Shown: positions 48,706-59,044, counted from the stretch's first letter. The stretch: DNA of 64,000 nucleotides from Chitinophagaceae bacterium (GCA_016713965.1 JADJOC010000009.1:310001-374000); one strand, 5' to 3'. Translations and numbers: made by a program. Notes: generated by a model from the letters alone, not told the origin.

Positions 48706-49203
48706 TTACCTATTCCCCAATTCTATTACTTCACAATTTTTTATTTCCTTTCCATTAATTACAAACCGGATTACAGTTCTCACTTTGTGCCAGTTTTGCT
48801 TTCCGGCTGCGCCGGGATTTATATGCAGGCATTGCAGCACATCATCATACATCACTTTTAAAATATGCGAATGGCCGCTGATACAAATTTGTGGCTTGTG
48901 AATCAGCAATTCTTTTTTTGTCACCGGATTATATTTTGGCGGATAACCACCGATATGCCTCATCATTACTTTTACTCCTTCGCATGTAAATACTAATTGT
49001 TCAGGATATACGCTCCTAACATCTTGTCCGTCAATATTCCCATATACACCTCTTAATTTTATTTTATCTTGCGTTAACCCCTGTGCAACGTTTATATTTC
49101 CAAAATCGCCGGCATGCCATATTTCATTACAATTTTTAAAATGCTCCAAAACTGTTTCATCTAAAAATTCGTGTGTGTCCGATATTAAACCTATCCTTGT
49201 CAT
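48706..49203 (-). CDS. YfcE/MJ0936-type metallophosphoesterase
   Basis: 165 residues. Calcineurin-like phosphodiesterase with motifs ISDTHEFLDE (residues 6-15), HAGDFG, GVYGNIDGQD, SGHSH and HINPGAAG, giving the binuclear metal site. Family hydrolyses phosphodiester substrates, in vivo role unknown. Cytosolic. Ends before repeats, and starts 4 bp after the NlpC gene stop, so same operon. Intact. Confidence 0.88.
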   Translation of the reverse strand: MTRIGLISDTHEFLDETVLEHFKNCNEIWHAGDFGNINVAQGLTQDKIKLRGVYGNIDGQDVRSVYPEQLVFTCEGVKVMMRHIGGYPPKYNPVTKKELLIHKPQICISGHSHILKVMYDDVLQCLHINPGAAGKQNWHKVRTVIRFVINGKEIKNCEVIELGNR

Positions 49204-49207
49204 ATTA

Positions 49208-49951
49208 TTAAAAGTACCTTTTTATAATTCTTAACTTTTGCGTACGCAATCCTGTATCAGCATTTATAATGCCCTGGGAATCTATTTTATCTACCCTGAC
49301 TTTTCCTGCGGCATGTATTATTTCATGATCATTTAAAAGTAACCCCACATGAGTTATACTTCCGTCGTCATCATCAAAAAAAGCAAGATCCCCACATTTG
49401 GCCTGCTGCAAAAAATCGATTAGTTCACCTTGTGTTGCCTGCTGGCTGGCATCTCTTAACAAGGGAATATTTAAAAACTTGTACACACTCTGCGTAAATC
49501 CGCTACAATCCACGCCAAAGACAGAACGGCCACCCCATAAATATGCTGTATTTAAAAATTTAAAAGCCAGCTGCTTAATATTTTCTTCATTTTTTATTGC
49601 AGAAAAAGGATCCCATAAATTGCCCTTAAACTTACCAGAGTCCATACCTGTAAGTATACTGCCCATAGGTATTTTCATTGTATATTTATTATAAATTAAA
49701 TCGGCCGCCCAATCGGCTGTAAGGGAATATTTATCCAGGTTATAACTATCCACACTTATTTCTTGCAAGTGAGCCTGCTGACACCAACCTGTATATTCAT
49801 CAGATTTGGATTTAACTTTTATCCATCCACCAGGTTGCTTATCCAGCAATACAGCGCATTCACCAAATAACAATTGACTTATCATCTCTACCCTATGACC
49901 AGCTTCTAAACGCATAGGTGCAACAGGTACACAGCAAGTTAAAAAAATCAT
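49208..49951 (-). CDS. NlpC/P60 family C40 peptidase with N-terminal SH3-like domains
   Basis: 247 residues. The N-terminal half (about 10-100) reads as two bacterial SH3-like domains (GHRVEMISQLLFGECAVLLDK, GWIKVKSKSDEYTGWCQQAHL). The C-terminal NlpC/P60 domain has catalytic Cys149 in GVDCSGFTQSVY, His201 in THVGLLL and His213 in IIHAAGKVR. Cleaves gamma-D-Glu-meso-DAP or related peptidoglycan cross-links, probably for cell-wall remodelling or recycling. A weak hydrophobic N-terminus (MIFLTCCVPVAP) may be a short export signal. Four-bp gap to the phosphodiesterase. Intact. Confidence 0.88.
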   Translation of the reverse strand: MIFLTCCVPVAPMRLEAGHRVEMISQLLFGECAVLLDKQPGGWIKVKSKSDEYTGWCQQAHLQEISVDSYNLDKYSLTADWAADLIYNKYTMKIPMGSILTGMDSGKFKGNLWDPFSAIKNEENIKQLAFKFLNTAYLWGGRSVFGVDCSGFTQSVYKFLNIPLLRDASQQATQGELIDFLQQAKCGDLAFFDDDDGSITHVGLLLNDHEIIHAAGKVRVDKIDSQGIINADTGLRTQKLRIIKRYF

Positions 49952-50030
49952 GTATAATATTTAGTATTTACTAAATTATGGAATTTAAGTAAGTTTACAT
50001 CTTAAGTATATATAAATGTAAGCAGCTATT

Positions 50031-50600
50031 TTGAACGGAATTAAATATAACCATATAAGCGATACGGAATTATTAGAGCATTTTTATATCGACCATAATA
50101 ACGAGTGGCTGGGGGTACTTTTACAACGCTACACTTTGCTTTTGCTGGGAGTTTGTATGAAATATTTAAAGAATGAAGAACAGGCAAAAGATTGCGTACA
50201 ACAAATTTTTGAAAAAACCATTAAAGAACTGCAAAAGTATAAAGTAGATTATTTTAAAAGCTGGATTTATATGGTGGCTAAGAACCATTGCCTGATGCAG
50301 TTAAGAGAAAAAGGAAAATACACCACTGAATTAAATGAAAACATAATTGTACCCCTGGAAGATGCCCCGGAAAAGAACAGCTTTATACAAAAAGATAAAC
50401 AACTTGATAATGTAGCTGTAGCTTTACAACAATTAAATAAAGAGCAGCAACAATGTGTAACTTTGTTTTTTTTAGAAAAAAAAAGTTACCAGGAAATTGC
50501 ATCGATTACAGGGTACTCCATATTGCAGGTTAAAAGCCACTTACAGAATGGTAAAAGAAATTTAAAACTTTTAATAGAAAAAATGAGTAAAGAAAAGTAA
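50031..50600 (+). CDS. ECF-type RNA polymerase sigma factor
   Basis: 189 residues, TTG start at 50031 (no ATG available in frame nearby). Sigma70 region 2 (LLLLGVCMKYLKNEEQAKDCVQQIFEKTIKELQKY...WIYMVAKNHCLMQLRE) and region 4 (LNKEQQQCVTLFFLEKKSYQEIASITGYSILQVKSHLQNGKRNLK) with HTH. The next gene (43 bp downstream) encodes a small protein with a C-terminal membrane helix, so the pair could be a sigma/anti-sigma module. Target genes unknown. Intact. Confidence 0.88.
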   Translation: MNGIKYNHISDTELLEHFYIDHNNEWLGVLLQRYTLLLLGVCMKYLKNEEQAKDCVQQIFEKTIKELQKYKVDYFKSWIYMVAKNHCLMQLREKGKYTTELNENIIVPLEDAPEKNSFIQKDKQLDNVAVALQQLNKEQQQCVTLFFLEKKSYQEIASITGYSILQVKSHLQNGKRNLKLLIEKMSKEK

Positions 50601-50643
50601 AATTGCTGTTAGTTAAGTAAATAAATTTTGAAGAATATATTAA

Positions 50644-51005
50644 ATGAGCGATAGTTTAAAAGACATATTAGGCAGTAGTAATAAAGACATTGATAACCAA
50701 AAGCTAATGGATTACCTTAGCCACCGGTTATCAAAGCAGGATAGCCATGATATTGAAAAAATGATGGCTGATGATGACCTATTAAATGATGCTGTAGAAG
50801 GGTTAGAACAATTTAAGAGTAAAAAGGACATGGCTGAATATGTAGAGCAGTTGAATAATCACTTGCAAAAAAAAATAATCAAAAAAAATCAAAGAAAGAA
50901 AAAAGAAAACTAAAGGAACAGCCCTGGATATACTTTACCATTGTTTTACTATTGCTGTTATTAGTTATCTCCTTTATAATAATTAATAAAAAGGCCGGTC
51001 AATAA
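50644..51005 (+). CDS. Small C-terminally membrane-anchored protein, putative sigma partner, frameshifted
   Basis: ATG at 50644: MSDSLKDILGSSNKDIDNQKLMDYLSHRLSKQDSHDIEKMMADDDLLNDAVEGLEQFKS..., acidic and helical. The frame breaks in the A-rich stretch near 50880-50905; shifting one base gives KRKLKEQPWIYFTIVLLLLLLVISFIIINKKAGQ, a single membrane helix, and a stop at 51005. Total about 120 residues. Topology with a cytoplasmic helical N-terminus fits an anti-sigma factor but there is no ZAS Zn motif (HxxxCxxC). The link to the preceding sigma factor is contextual. Confidence 0.65.
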
Positions 51006-51022
51006 AAACATTAGCTTACTTG

Positions 51023-51796
51023 TTAAAAGCTATAGAAATAACTCACTTTAATATCCATTAAGCGCAATGGCGTGGTATATATTTCAGCTACTTTATGTTC
51101 GTGAATTAAGTTACTACTTACATTAATAAAACTCACATTTAATGGCCTGCCTTTCTCGGGCATATCCATATCAGCTTCGTGTTCATGTGAATCTTTTAAT
51201 TTGCGGGTATTGATATAATCAATTTTTCCTCCACGTATCCATGAAAGGGAAATGTCAATAAAATGTTTTTTTTCTTCAAGGCCAAAAATACCCATATCAA
51301 TTTTAGCACCGCCACCTAGCCCATAAAAAGCAGTGCGGTCACTCATTATTGTTTTAACTTCCAAGGGTTTACAATCATCCTCATCTTCGGGGTCTGCAAT
51401 TCTTATGCTGGAATAAAATTTCTGAGATCCCCCGCTAATCATGGCATAAGGGATAATTGAAAAGTTTTTTATTAAATCCATTTTAACAAAAGCGCTTGTA
51501 CTTGAAACTTTGCTGGAATAAGTTACATCAGTTGTGATAGAGTTATCGTTAAAAGTAAAAGTGGTTTCCTTTATTAAATTAGCATAACTTCCAAAACCTG
51601 TTGTAAGCCCTACAGAAATATTATTCAGGTTGTTGGGTAAAGTATATTGCCCACCTATATAAATTCCATGTACGGAATTGATATTTTGTGCCATTTCCTT
51701 TTGGGGAATACCTAAACTATAGGAGGCATTAACAGAAAATTGAGCATTTGTATAATTCGCAAAAAATATAAAACTTAATAAGTAAATGTATTTCAT
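51023..51796 (-). CDS. Predicted outer-membrane beta-barrel protein
   Basis: 257 residues. Signal peptide MKYIYLLSFIFFANYTNA. The mature part alternates polar and hydrophobic residues with aromatic strand ends (FSVNASYSLG, ISVGLTTGFGSYA, SAFVKMDLIKNF, and a terminal strand MDIKVSYFYSF). A small Asp/Glu-rich, Cys-containing loop lies in the middle (ADPEDEDDCKPLEV) with a His/Glu cluster (KDSHEHEADMD). No named family. Convergent with the sigma/membrane pair, 18 bp from its end. Intact. Confidence 0.65.
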   Translation of the reverse strand: MKYIYLLSFIFFANYTNAQFSVNASYSLGIPQKEMAQNINSVHGIYIGGQYTLPNNLNNISVGLTTGFGSYANLIKETTFTFNDNSITTDVTYSSKVSSTSAFVKMDLIKNFSIIPYAMISGGSQKFYSSIRIADPEDEDDCKPLEVKTIMSDRTAFYGLGGGAKIDMGIFGLEEKKHFIDISLSWIRGGKIDYINTRKLKDSHEHEADMDMPEKGRPLNVSFINVSSNLIHEHKVAEIYTTPLRLMDIKVSYFYSF

Positions 51797-51896
51797 AATA
51801 GCAATTAGTTTTAGATAAAAAAAACAAAATATGTGCCAATAAGAACGGCTTTCTTGTAAAACATTATAATTACACTTTCTTTAACTTATACCAAAA

Positions 51897-54777
51897 TTAA
51901 TTTTTTACCAGTCTTTCTATCACTATTTTATCAGAATAAATCATTTTAACCAGGTAAACCCCATTTGGCAACTTATCTAAATTCACCCGTATTTCCGTAC
52001 CGGCATTTCCTGCAAACCGCTTGTCCCAAAGCAGGCTACCGGATGTGCTAAATACCTGTACGTTTTGCAGCTTAACAGGCGGATTATAATGGTGGATAAT
52101 AAATGTGCTCTTAAATGGATTGGGATATACCAGGTAGCCCTGGTCTTTTAAACGCTGGGGCAAAGTTTTACCAAATACATTTATATTATCTATGAACAGG
52201 TTATTTTGCTTATTACTTTTAGCAGTAAAAAAAACCTGCACCTGACCATCAGAACCGATAATATCTACTAAAGGTATACGTACATTTTTCCATTGGCTTT
52301 GATTGGGTATAAATTCAACTCCGTTGGCATAATTTGGATCATTAATAGTTTGCAGTTCTTCTCCCCATTTTTTCCAAACAGTAGTTGTGGTAAGGCTACA
52401 GTCTTTCGACACTAAAATTTCTAAGGTATCCAGGGTAAAACAGTACTTCCCGGATAATTTAACCCGGGTGCATATGCATAATCAAAACTTATGAAAGATG
52501 AATCTGCATTAGTTATTGTGATCCTGGGCGTTATTAAAATATCTGTTGTATTATCAACAGGATAGCTATAATTTTTTATAACCAAAGCACCTGAGCCAGT
52601 ATGTGTAGCAACAGTAGCTCTTTCCCATGTAGTTGCACCATCGGGATTTTCAACAATAAAATTAGCCGGTGGAAAGGATAGGTTTTCAAATCCTTCTGCT
52701 AATGGTGCATTTACTGTATTTACTATTGTAAAAGTAGATTGTAATGTATCATTATCCGTAAACTGATCCGGCAAACCATTAGGATTTGTAGTATAGATTA
52801 AAAAATGATGCTTGCCAGTAGGCAGTATGGTTGTAGCAGGTAAAGTAATTTCTTCTTTACCGCATTTTGCCAGGTTGCCTGTCCACGGATGAGTAGTAAG
52901 TGCACCGCCATCAATACTGATATTAAAAGTAACAGTTGTTAAAGTGGCAGTACCATTATTAGTTAAAGTAAATTTTGGAACACCAGTTCCACCCCCATCA
53001 CATATTATCCCTTTTGGAGACAAAAGATCTGACAAACCTGCATTAGTAATAAAAGCATTTACTTTATCTACTGAAACATTATCAATATATATATTATTAC
53101 CATAATTATTAGTGCTTTTAAAAGCAAAAACAATTTCATCGCTACTTACCTGGCACAAACTTAATTTTACAGTTTCTGATCTCCATTGGTTTGGTGTAGG
53201 AACAAATGAAACATCGCCTGTAACAGCACCGCCGTTAGTAGCCAGTGCATCACCACTTTTTTATAGCCTGTTGGTTTCAGGTTATGCCACAATCTTCTGA
53301 ATATACCACTTCCAACTGGTCCCAATTTTCCATATCATTATTATACTTTGCATAAGCCAAATTAAAATTAAGTATCAAAAACTCTGAGCCTGCAGTTTGT
53401 ATTTTTGGAGTAAGCAGGTAATCTATTTGCTGCTTGCTATTATATGAATAAGCACTTAACCTTGCAGATGCAATACCAGGGTTTCCAGCTGATGTAGTTT
53501 TTGCCCAAGTTATACCGCCATCAGGATTAATAACTCTCCAGTTATCAGGAGGGAAAGTAACCTCTTCAAAACTTTGTGCAGCTATAGGTGGGTTTAATGC
53601 CGGTGGTAGTATTTCATACCTGGCTTCAGCAAAATCATTGATTGGCCGACCGTCAATTCCACCATTAGGATTGCCGGTGTTTATTTTTAGTGTATGCGTA
53701 CCCGTTGGAGGCGTAAAAGCATCAATATTTACATAAGCAAATTCTGATGTTGCCAAATTACCTGTCCAGTTTTGTACACCTACAACAACATTATCAACCC
53801 TGATGGTAAATGTAAGAGAAGTAAGCGGTGCGTCACCATCATTTACTATTAACACCTGTGGTGTTAACTGCAGATCACAATAGCTGGTTTTTTTGCCACA
53901 GGCAAAACCCCTGCTTACAGGATTTAATATTTCTGATACCCTTACATCATTATTTACTGCTACAACAGGGGCACAACCATTGGACGATTTTAGTGAGGCT
54001 CTGTAATTATCGAGGCAAGCCTGCATGCGGCACACCTGTGCAATGGTGAACATTCCGTAACAGCCATCATTGGTATAATCCATATAATTCTGATACATAA
54101 ATCCCGGAGCGGTGCTGCTACATCCATCTGTTTGTACGCCACTTAAACATCCGCTGGTAGATTTTGCCTGGTTAGGCGTATCATCTGTACAATTAGCGGA
54201 TAAAGGGAACCCATCCTGTATTCGAAAATCATCCCCAGTACAACCATTTTCATCTCCCCAAATGTGCCATAAATAAAAATAATGCCCTATTTCATGTACT
54301 AATGTGCGCCCGCCATCATATACCCCATTGAAAGGAGAACCGCAAGCAAGGTCTATTACACCCCAATCAATACACACACCTTGTTCATTTTCCGGATCGG
54401 AAAATGGGATCCGGATTTAATCCTGCAAAATCCCTATTCAGCACGTCTATCTGGCGCTGTAAAAGCGCATCAGTTACAATAGCTTGTTGACCTGCGCTGA
54501 TAACTAAATGAAAAACAACAGGAATAACCGTTACTGCTTGATCATTAAGAATGTTATTTTGTTTGTGTTGCAAATTTTGTTGCTGGATAAGTTCGCCCCG
54601 GGCTTTCCATTTTGCCGGCAAAGTAGGATCTGCTTTGATTTGATTTTCCAGGTTTTCCATTGTATAACATCGTTCTACCTTATTGTTCAGCCCATTTTTA
54701 TTTTGAGCCAAAAGACCGGTTGCATTAATTACCACTAAAAGTATCAGTAAAAAAATGTGTAAAATAAAATTTTTCAA
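51897..54777 (-). pseudogene. Pappalysin-type M43 metalloprotease with T9SS sorting domain, several frameshifts and an apparent deletion
   Basis: Signal peptide (MKNFILHIFLLILLVVINATGLLA), propeptide-like N-terminus to LLQRQIDVLNRDFAGLNPD, then DPENEQGVCIDWGVIDLACGSP and the metzincin motif TLVHEIGHYFYLWHIWGDE (HExxHxxxxxH), YMDYTNDGCYGMFT with a Met-turn, then repeated beta-domains (choice-of-anchor-like), and a C-terminal T9SS type A domain (VYPNPFKSTFIIHHYN, NGVYLVKMIYSDKIVIERLV). Shifts needed near 54400, 53281, 53250 and 52422. Between LNPD and DPENEQG about 90 catalytic-domain residues expected from the family are absent. Secreted protease if intact in vivo. Confidence 0.75.
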
Positions 54778-55019
54778 AGCAGAAATTTTGTGTTAGGAAT
54801 GGTTACGAATTTAAAAATAATCTTATTATAAAATAGGTAGTTCTTATTATTTTAATTAGTTGTCGTATGCTCTGAATGCATAAGCATTATTAAAAAATAT
54901 ACAATTTATTTATAGATTATCACTAATACAAATGTAGTTTTTTTCAAATAAATTGAATCACATTTTATAAATGATCTATTGCTTAAAATATTAAATTTTA
55001 TAAAATAGTTACTTTTACT
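54778..55019. other. AT-rich gap upstream of the M43 gene, no gene seen
   Basis: Very AT-rich promoter region for the M43 gene, with TAGTTGTCGTATGCTC near 54856. Two ATTTTATAA-type stretches near 54962 and 54997. No convincing TAnnTTTG match and no coding potential. Confidence 0.45.
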
Positions 55020-55055
55020 AAAATGACCCCTGCAAGATGAAACAGGGGTCATTTT
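55020..55055 (-). terminator. Intrinsic terminator of the S9 peptidase gene
   Basis: AAAATGACCCCTG (55020-55032) pairs with CAGGGGTCATTTT (55043-55055), loop CAAGATGAAA. It lies 49 bp beyond the peptidase stop; T-rich tracts on both sides, so it may act in both directions. Confidence 0.8.
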
Positions 55056-55103
55056 TTATGGATTGTGTTGTACGCTTTTCTAAAGCGCCTTACAATTTAC
55101 TAT

Positions 55104-57293
55104 TTATTTGGCACCCGGAGCACAATTTTTTTGTAAAAAGTTTGTATATAAAGTGCTTAAATGCAAAAATGTACCCTCCCCTTCAGAAATACTATGCGTA
55201 CGATTTGGATAAGCCATAAATTGAAATTGTTTATTATATTTAACTAATTCATTTATAAGGTATTCTGCATTAGAATAATGAACATTATCATCACCTGTTC
55301 CATGAATATACAGTAAATTCCCTTTTAGCCCTTTTACATAGGTAACAGGTGACCCGCTAATAAAGTCTTCTTTATTTTCCTGCGGCAACCCCATATAACG
55401 TTCCTGGTAGATATTATCATAAAACAATTGGTTTCCCACTGCCGAAATAGCTATGCCTGTTTTGAAAATATCAGGATACTGAAACATTAAATGTAATGTA
55501 GATGATCCTCCACCACTCCAGCCCCATACAGCTACCCTGTCTTTATCGTAATATGGTTGTGCTAAAATTTTTTTGGCTGCCATTGCCATGTCCCTGATAT
55601 TTATTTTACCAATCTTCCTGTAAATAGCCTTGCGCCAGGCAGCACCTTTTAATGAGGGTGTTCCCCTATTGTCAACCGACACCTGGATATAGCCATCAGT
55701 TGCCATATCACCCTTATATAAAAAATTATCATGATTTCCATAGCTGTCTTCAACTGTAGAAGCACCAGGCTCGCCATACACATAAAAACAACCGGATATT
55801 TTTTTGAGGATTAAAATTATTAGGTTTATTGACCCATGCATCCACAATAACATTGTCTTCAGTGGTTATTTGCAGGTACTCCACATGTATATTCTCATTA
55901 GGCTTAATGTTGCTGGCAATACTTTTTGCACTGATTACCGGCTTATGATCAGGCAATGTAATCCATTCTGAAACCAGTGGTGTTTTATGATTGCTAAATG
56001 AATGAATTGCATATTTGCCATTGGGCGAAATAGTATAACGGTGGGTACCTTTTAAAGTTATAGGTGTAACAATTTCTGCATTATCATAATTGCCTTTAGG
56101 CTCTATGTGAACTTTATACAAATATAATTGTGTGGCATTACCCGGTGATGCAGTAAAATAGATATAATTATTATTTTCATCTATGCACTTTATCTCTTTT
56201 ATATCAAAATTGCCTTTTGTAATCAGCGTTTCTTTTTTACCATCCCTGCTGATTTTATAAATATGTCTCCAGCCATCTTTTTCGCTAACCCAGATAAAAT
56301 CCTGTCCTTTATTAATCCAGTTCCATCCTTCGGGATTATCTGTATTCATATCTACCCATGCATCTTCATTGCTTTCTGCCCAAAAAGTGTGTGTATCACC
56401 ATCAGTAACAGAAGCGTATATTAACCTGCTTTCCTGCTGCTTCCTGTCCAATTGCTGTATGGCCAGTTCTGCATTGCCCGCCCACTCCATTCGTGGCAGG
56501 TAGTGTTGCTGGGGATCGCCTTCGATATTCATCCATTTAATATTACCGCTGGAGATGCTTATTACACCGATTTTTACAGGAGATGGTGCTTCTCCTACTT
56601 TTGGATATTCAACCGGTATTACCTGTGAGTAATTAGAGTCGGTAGTATTCAACATATAATAATCACGGATTTTTGTAGCATCTGCCTGCCAAAAAGCAAT
56701 TTTAGTGCCATCCGGGCTCCACCTGAATCCGTCCCTGCAACCAAACTCTTCTTCATATACCCAGTCAAAAGTACCGTTAATCAATTTTCGTGTACCATCT
56801 CTCGTTAGTTTTACCTGCCTGCCATTGCTTACATCCTCTACAAAAAGGTTATGCTGGCTTACATAAGCTACTTTTTGCCCATTGGGAGAAAATTTTGCAA
56901 ACATCAATGATTGTGAAGGAAGGCCTTTACCAACCTGCATTAATTTATTGGCAGCAACATCCAGCACCCAGTAATCGCCCCTGGTATTATATACCGCCAT
57001 ACTTTGGCAGTATTAGCAAATAACAAAATTTTAGTATTATCAGGGCTAAAACTGTAAGATTGTATAGCTAACGGCAGCATAGCGCCTGAAGGGGTAAGCT
57101 GTTCTTTCTTTATAATAACTGTTTCTGCCTGGGTTTTTGCATCTATTTTAATAATGCTGCCTTCTTTTATTTTAGTATAGCTATTGCCATCGGGCAACCA
57201 GTTAATGGTATTTTTATTTTGTGCACCAACCTGCTGCAAAAAAATAAAGGTTATAATAATGAGTTGTACCTGCCTGGTTATCTTATAATTCAT
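55104..57293 (-). CDS. S9 family prolyl oligopeptidase, DPP4-like, frameshifted
   Basis: Signal peptide (MNYKITRQVQLIIITFIFLQQVGA). DPPIV_N beta-propeller to about residue 480 (FSPDNTKILLFANTAKVWRY, NTRGDYWVLDV, GCRDGFRWSPDGTKIAFWQ), then the alpha/beta-hydrolase catalytic domain: nucleophile Ser in VWGWSGGGSSTLHL, Asp in IHGTGDDNVHYSN and His in PNRTHSIS. Cleaves dipeptides after Pro or Ala. Shifts are needed near 57000 (VWRY to NTRGDYW) and two near 55795-55815 (NPQKKYPVVFYVYGEPG). Joined length about 725 residues, normal for the family. Probably intact in the organism and broken by sequence errors. Confidence 0.85.
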
Positions 57294-57353
57294 AAATATA
57301 TTTTGAGTGCTAAAATAGTAATTACCGCTAAGTATAAAAGGATTTATTTTTGT

Positions 57354-57625
57354 ATGATGGAAAAAGAAAAGTTAAGATTGGATAAATACCTTTGGGCCAT
57401 CAGGCTTTTTAAAACAAGAAGCCAGGCCGGTGATGCCTGCGATAATGGTAAGGTAAAATATAATAGCGATAATGTAAAGGCATCAAAAACAGTAAATATT
57501 GGTGAAGAATATGATGTAAAAACGGAGCAAAAAAAATGGAGGATAAAAGGCAAACGGTTAAGCAAGGTAGGCAGACCTACAAAAAAGACAAAAGGGATTT
57601 GGATGGATTTATGGATTGTGGGTAG
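57354..57625 (+). pseudogene. S4-domain RNA-binding protein (Hsp15 family), frameshifted and apparently internally deleted
   Basis: Start ATG-ATG at 57354: MMEKEKLRLDKYLWAIRLFKTRSQAGDACDNGKVKYN is the S4 RNA-binding fold. After KTEQKKWRIK the text jumps to GKRLSKVGRPTKK, the basic C-terminal tail of this family; I expect about 35-40 residues between (the middle of a roughly 130-residue protein). A missing A near 57590 then gives DKRDLDGFMDCG and the stop at 57625. Uncorrected, the frame runs on into the next gene, an artificial fusion. The family binds stalled 50S-tRNA complexes or rRNA in the heat shock response. Confidence 0.7.
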
Positions 57626-57671
57626 GAATTGGGTATTGGGAATTAGGTATAACTTTGTAAAAAATTATTAT

Positions 57672-58190
57672 ATGAAAATAATATATTCAGCAATTGCAAT
57701 GCTATTTTTAGCAATTACCTCCAAAGGGCAGGAAACTATAGATACAACCCATACACGTACCGATGTATTGTCACCTAAAAAAGTAGATAAGCATGCAGAA
57801 TTTACAGATGGCACAATGGGATGGAACCTTTTTTTAGAAAAAACCCTGAATCCTAAAGTGGCAATAAAAGCCATACCGGCAAATGATGACCAGATTAAAC
57901 AAACTGTTTTTTTAGAATTTGTAGTAAACAAAACCGGTGAGGTCAGTGATATAAAAGTATTAAATGAAGTACACCCGGTATTAAAAGAAGAAGCTATCAG
58001 GGTAATAAAACTTTCACCCTATTGGACACCAGCCCAAAAAGATGGTAAAGATGTAAACACCTATCAAAAAGCACAAATAAAATTTAAAGCCCGTAAGTTT
58101 GAAAGCGAAGATAATAGTATTTCGGAAGAATCTTCAAATTCAGGCGGCGGCAGGATAAATAGAGTTAAGAAAGGTGAGAAGGTTAATTAA
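57672..58190 (+). CDS. Secreted TonB C-terminal-domain protein (single domain)
   Basis: 172 residues, start ATG at 57672 (MKIIYSAIAMLFLAITSKG, signal peptide). The domain FLEKTLNPKVAIKAIPANDD, KQTVFLEFVVNKTGEVSDIKVLNEVHPVLKEEAIRVIKLSPYWTPAQKDGK is of TonB_C type. No N-terminal anchor helix with Pro-rich spacer as in a true TonB, so it probably acts as a free periplasmic protein. Upstream gap of 46 bp holds a GGGTATTGGGAATTAGG repeat. Homologous to the next gene. Intact. Confidence 0.75.
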   Translation: MKIIYSAIAMLFLAITSKGQETIDTTHTRTDVLSPKKVDKHAEFTDGTMGWNLFLEKTLNPKVAIKAIPANDDQIKQTVFLEFVVNKTGEVSDIKVLNEVHPVLKEEAIRVIKLSPYWTPAQKDGKDVNTYQKAQIKFKARKFESEDNSISEESSNSGGGRINRVKKGEKVN

Positions 58191-58246
58191 TATTAAAATT
58201 TTGCCCTATTAAATAATTTACAAAAAATCAGTTTTAATAAACAATA

Positions 58247-59044
58247 ATGAAACATTTATCTTCAGTACTCATACTATTTACTTGTTTCCTGTTTTCTAAT
58301 GCACAGTCGGTAAAAAAAACAACATCTAAAAAATCCGTATTTAATAAGACAGAAAAAGAAGCTACATTTCCCGGAGGGCAACAAAACTGGGCAATTTTTT
58401 TACAAAAAAATTTAAATCCAAACATACCTGTAAATAATGGTGCCCCTGCAGGAAGTTATACTGTAATCATCCAGTTTATTGTAGATAAAAAAGGCAAAAT
58501 AAGCGATGTAACTGCTACTACTAATCATGGCTATGGCATGGAAGCGGAATGCATAAGGGTAATAAAAAAAACCGGGCTATGGGTTTCGGCAATGCAAAAT
58601 GGAAAAGCAGTAAATGCATACCGCAGGCAACCGATTACATTTCAAATTGAAGATGAGTACATAGATGAAAAAGATTCTACAGCGCAATACTCAAATGATG
58701 TAACCAACGTATTAGAGATGGTTGAAGAAGAAGCAAGTTTTCCCGGTGGAGATATGGGCTGGAGAAGGTTTTTGGAAAAAACATTAAACCCTAATGTGCC
58801 GGCCGATAAAGGAGCGCCTGCAGGCACATATACAGTAATGGTGCAATTTACTGTAGCTAAAGATGGTAATTTGAGTAATATAACTGCACTTACCAAACAC
58901 GGGTATGGCATGGAAGAGGAAGTTATAAAAACAATTAAGAAAAGCGGTAAATGGGTGCCGGGAAAATATAAAGGAAAAGCTGTAAATTCTTATCGCAGGC
59001 AACCGGTTACTTTTGTTATCGAAGCAAATAAAAAGAGTAAATAA
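58247..59044 (+). CDS. Secreted protein with two tandem TonB_C-like domains
   Basis: 265 residues. Signal peptide (MKHLSSVLILFTCFLFSNAQ). Two homologous copies: first FPGGQQNWAIFLQKNLNPNIPVNNGAPAGSYTVIIQFIVDKKGKISDV (about 40-130), second FPGGDMGWRRFLEKTLNPNVPADKGAPAGTYTVMVQFTVAKDGNLSNI (about 160-255). Each ends with a basic NAYRRQP or NSYRRQP motif. TonB_C domains contact TonB boxes, but without a membrane anchor the function of a tandem form is open. In the same direction as the single-domain neighbour, 56 bp apart, likely co-transcribed. Intact. Confidence 0.75.
   Translation: MKHLSSVLILFTCFLFSNAQSVKKTTSKKSVFNKTEKEATFPGGQQNWAIFLQKNLNPNIPVNNGAPAGSYTVIIQFIVDKKGKISDVTATTNHGYGMEAECIRVIKKTGLWVSAMQNGKAVNAYRRQPITFQIEDEYIDEKDSTAQYSNDVTNVLEMVEEEASFPGGDMGWRRFLEKTLNPNVPADKGAPAGTYTVMVQFTVAKDGNLSNITALTKHGYGMEEEVIKTIKKSGKWVPGKYKGKAVNSYRRQPVTFVIEANKKSK

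Noticed and set aside
55037..55219. Short plus-strand open frame at the terminator after the S9 peptidase
   Set aside because: It overlaps the S9 C-terminus on the opposite strand and contains no protein-like features.
57219..58190. One long open frame joining the S4 protein and the TonB_C protein
   Set aside because: The S4 part ends at TAG 57625 after a one-base correction and the TonB_C part starts with its own signal peptide at 57672, so the fusion is a frameshift artefact.
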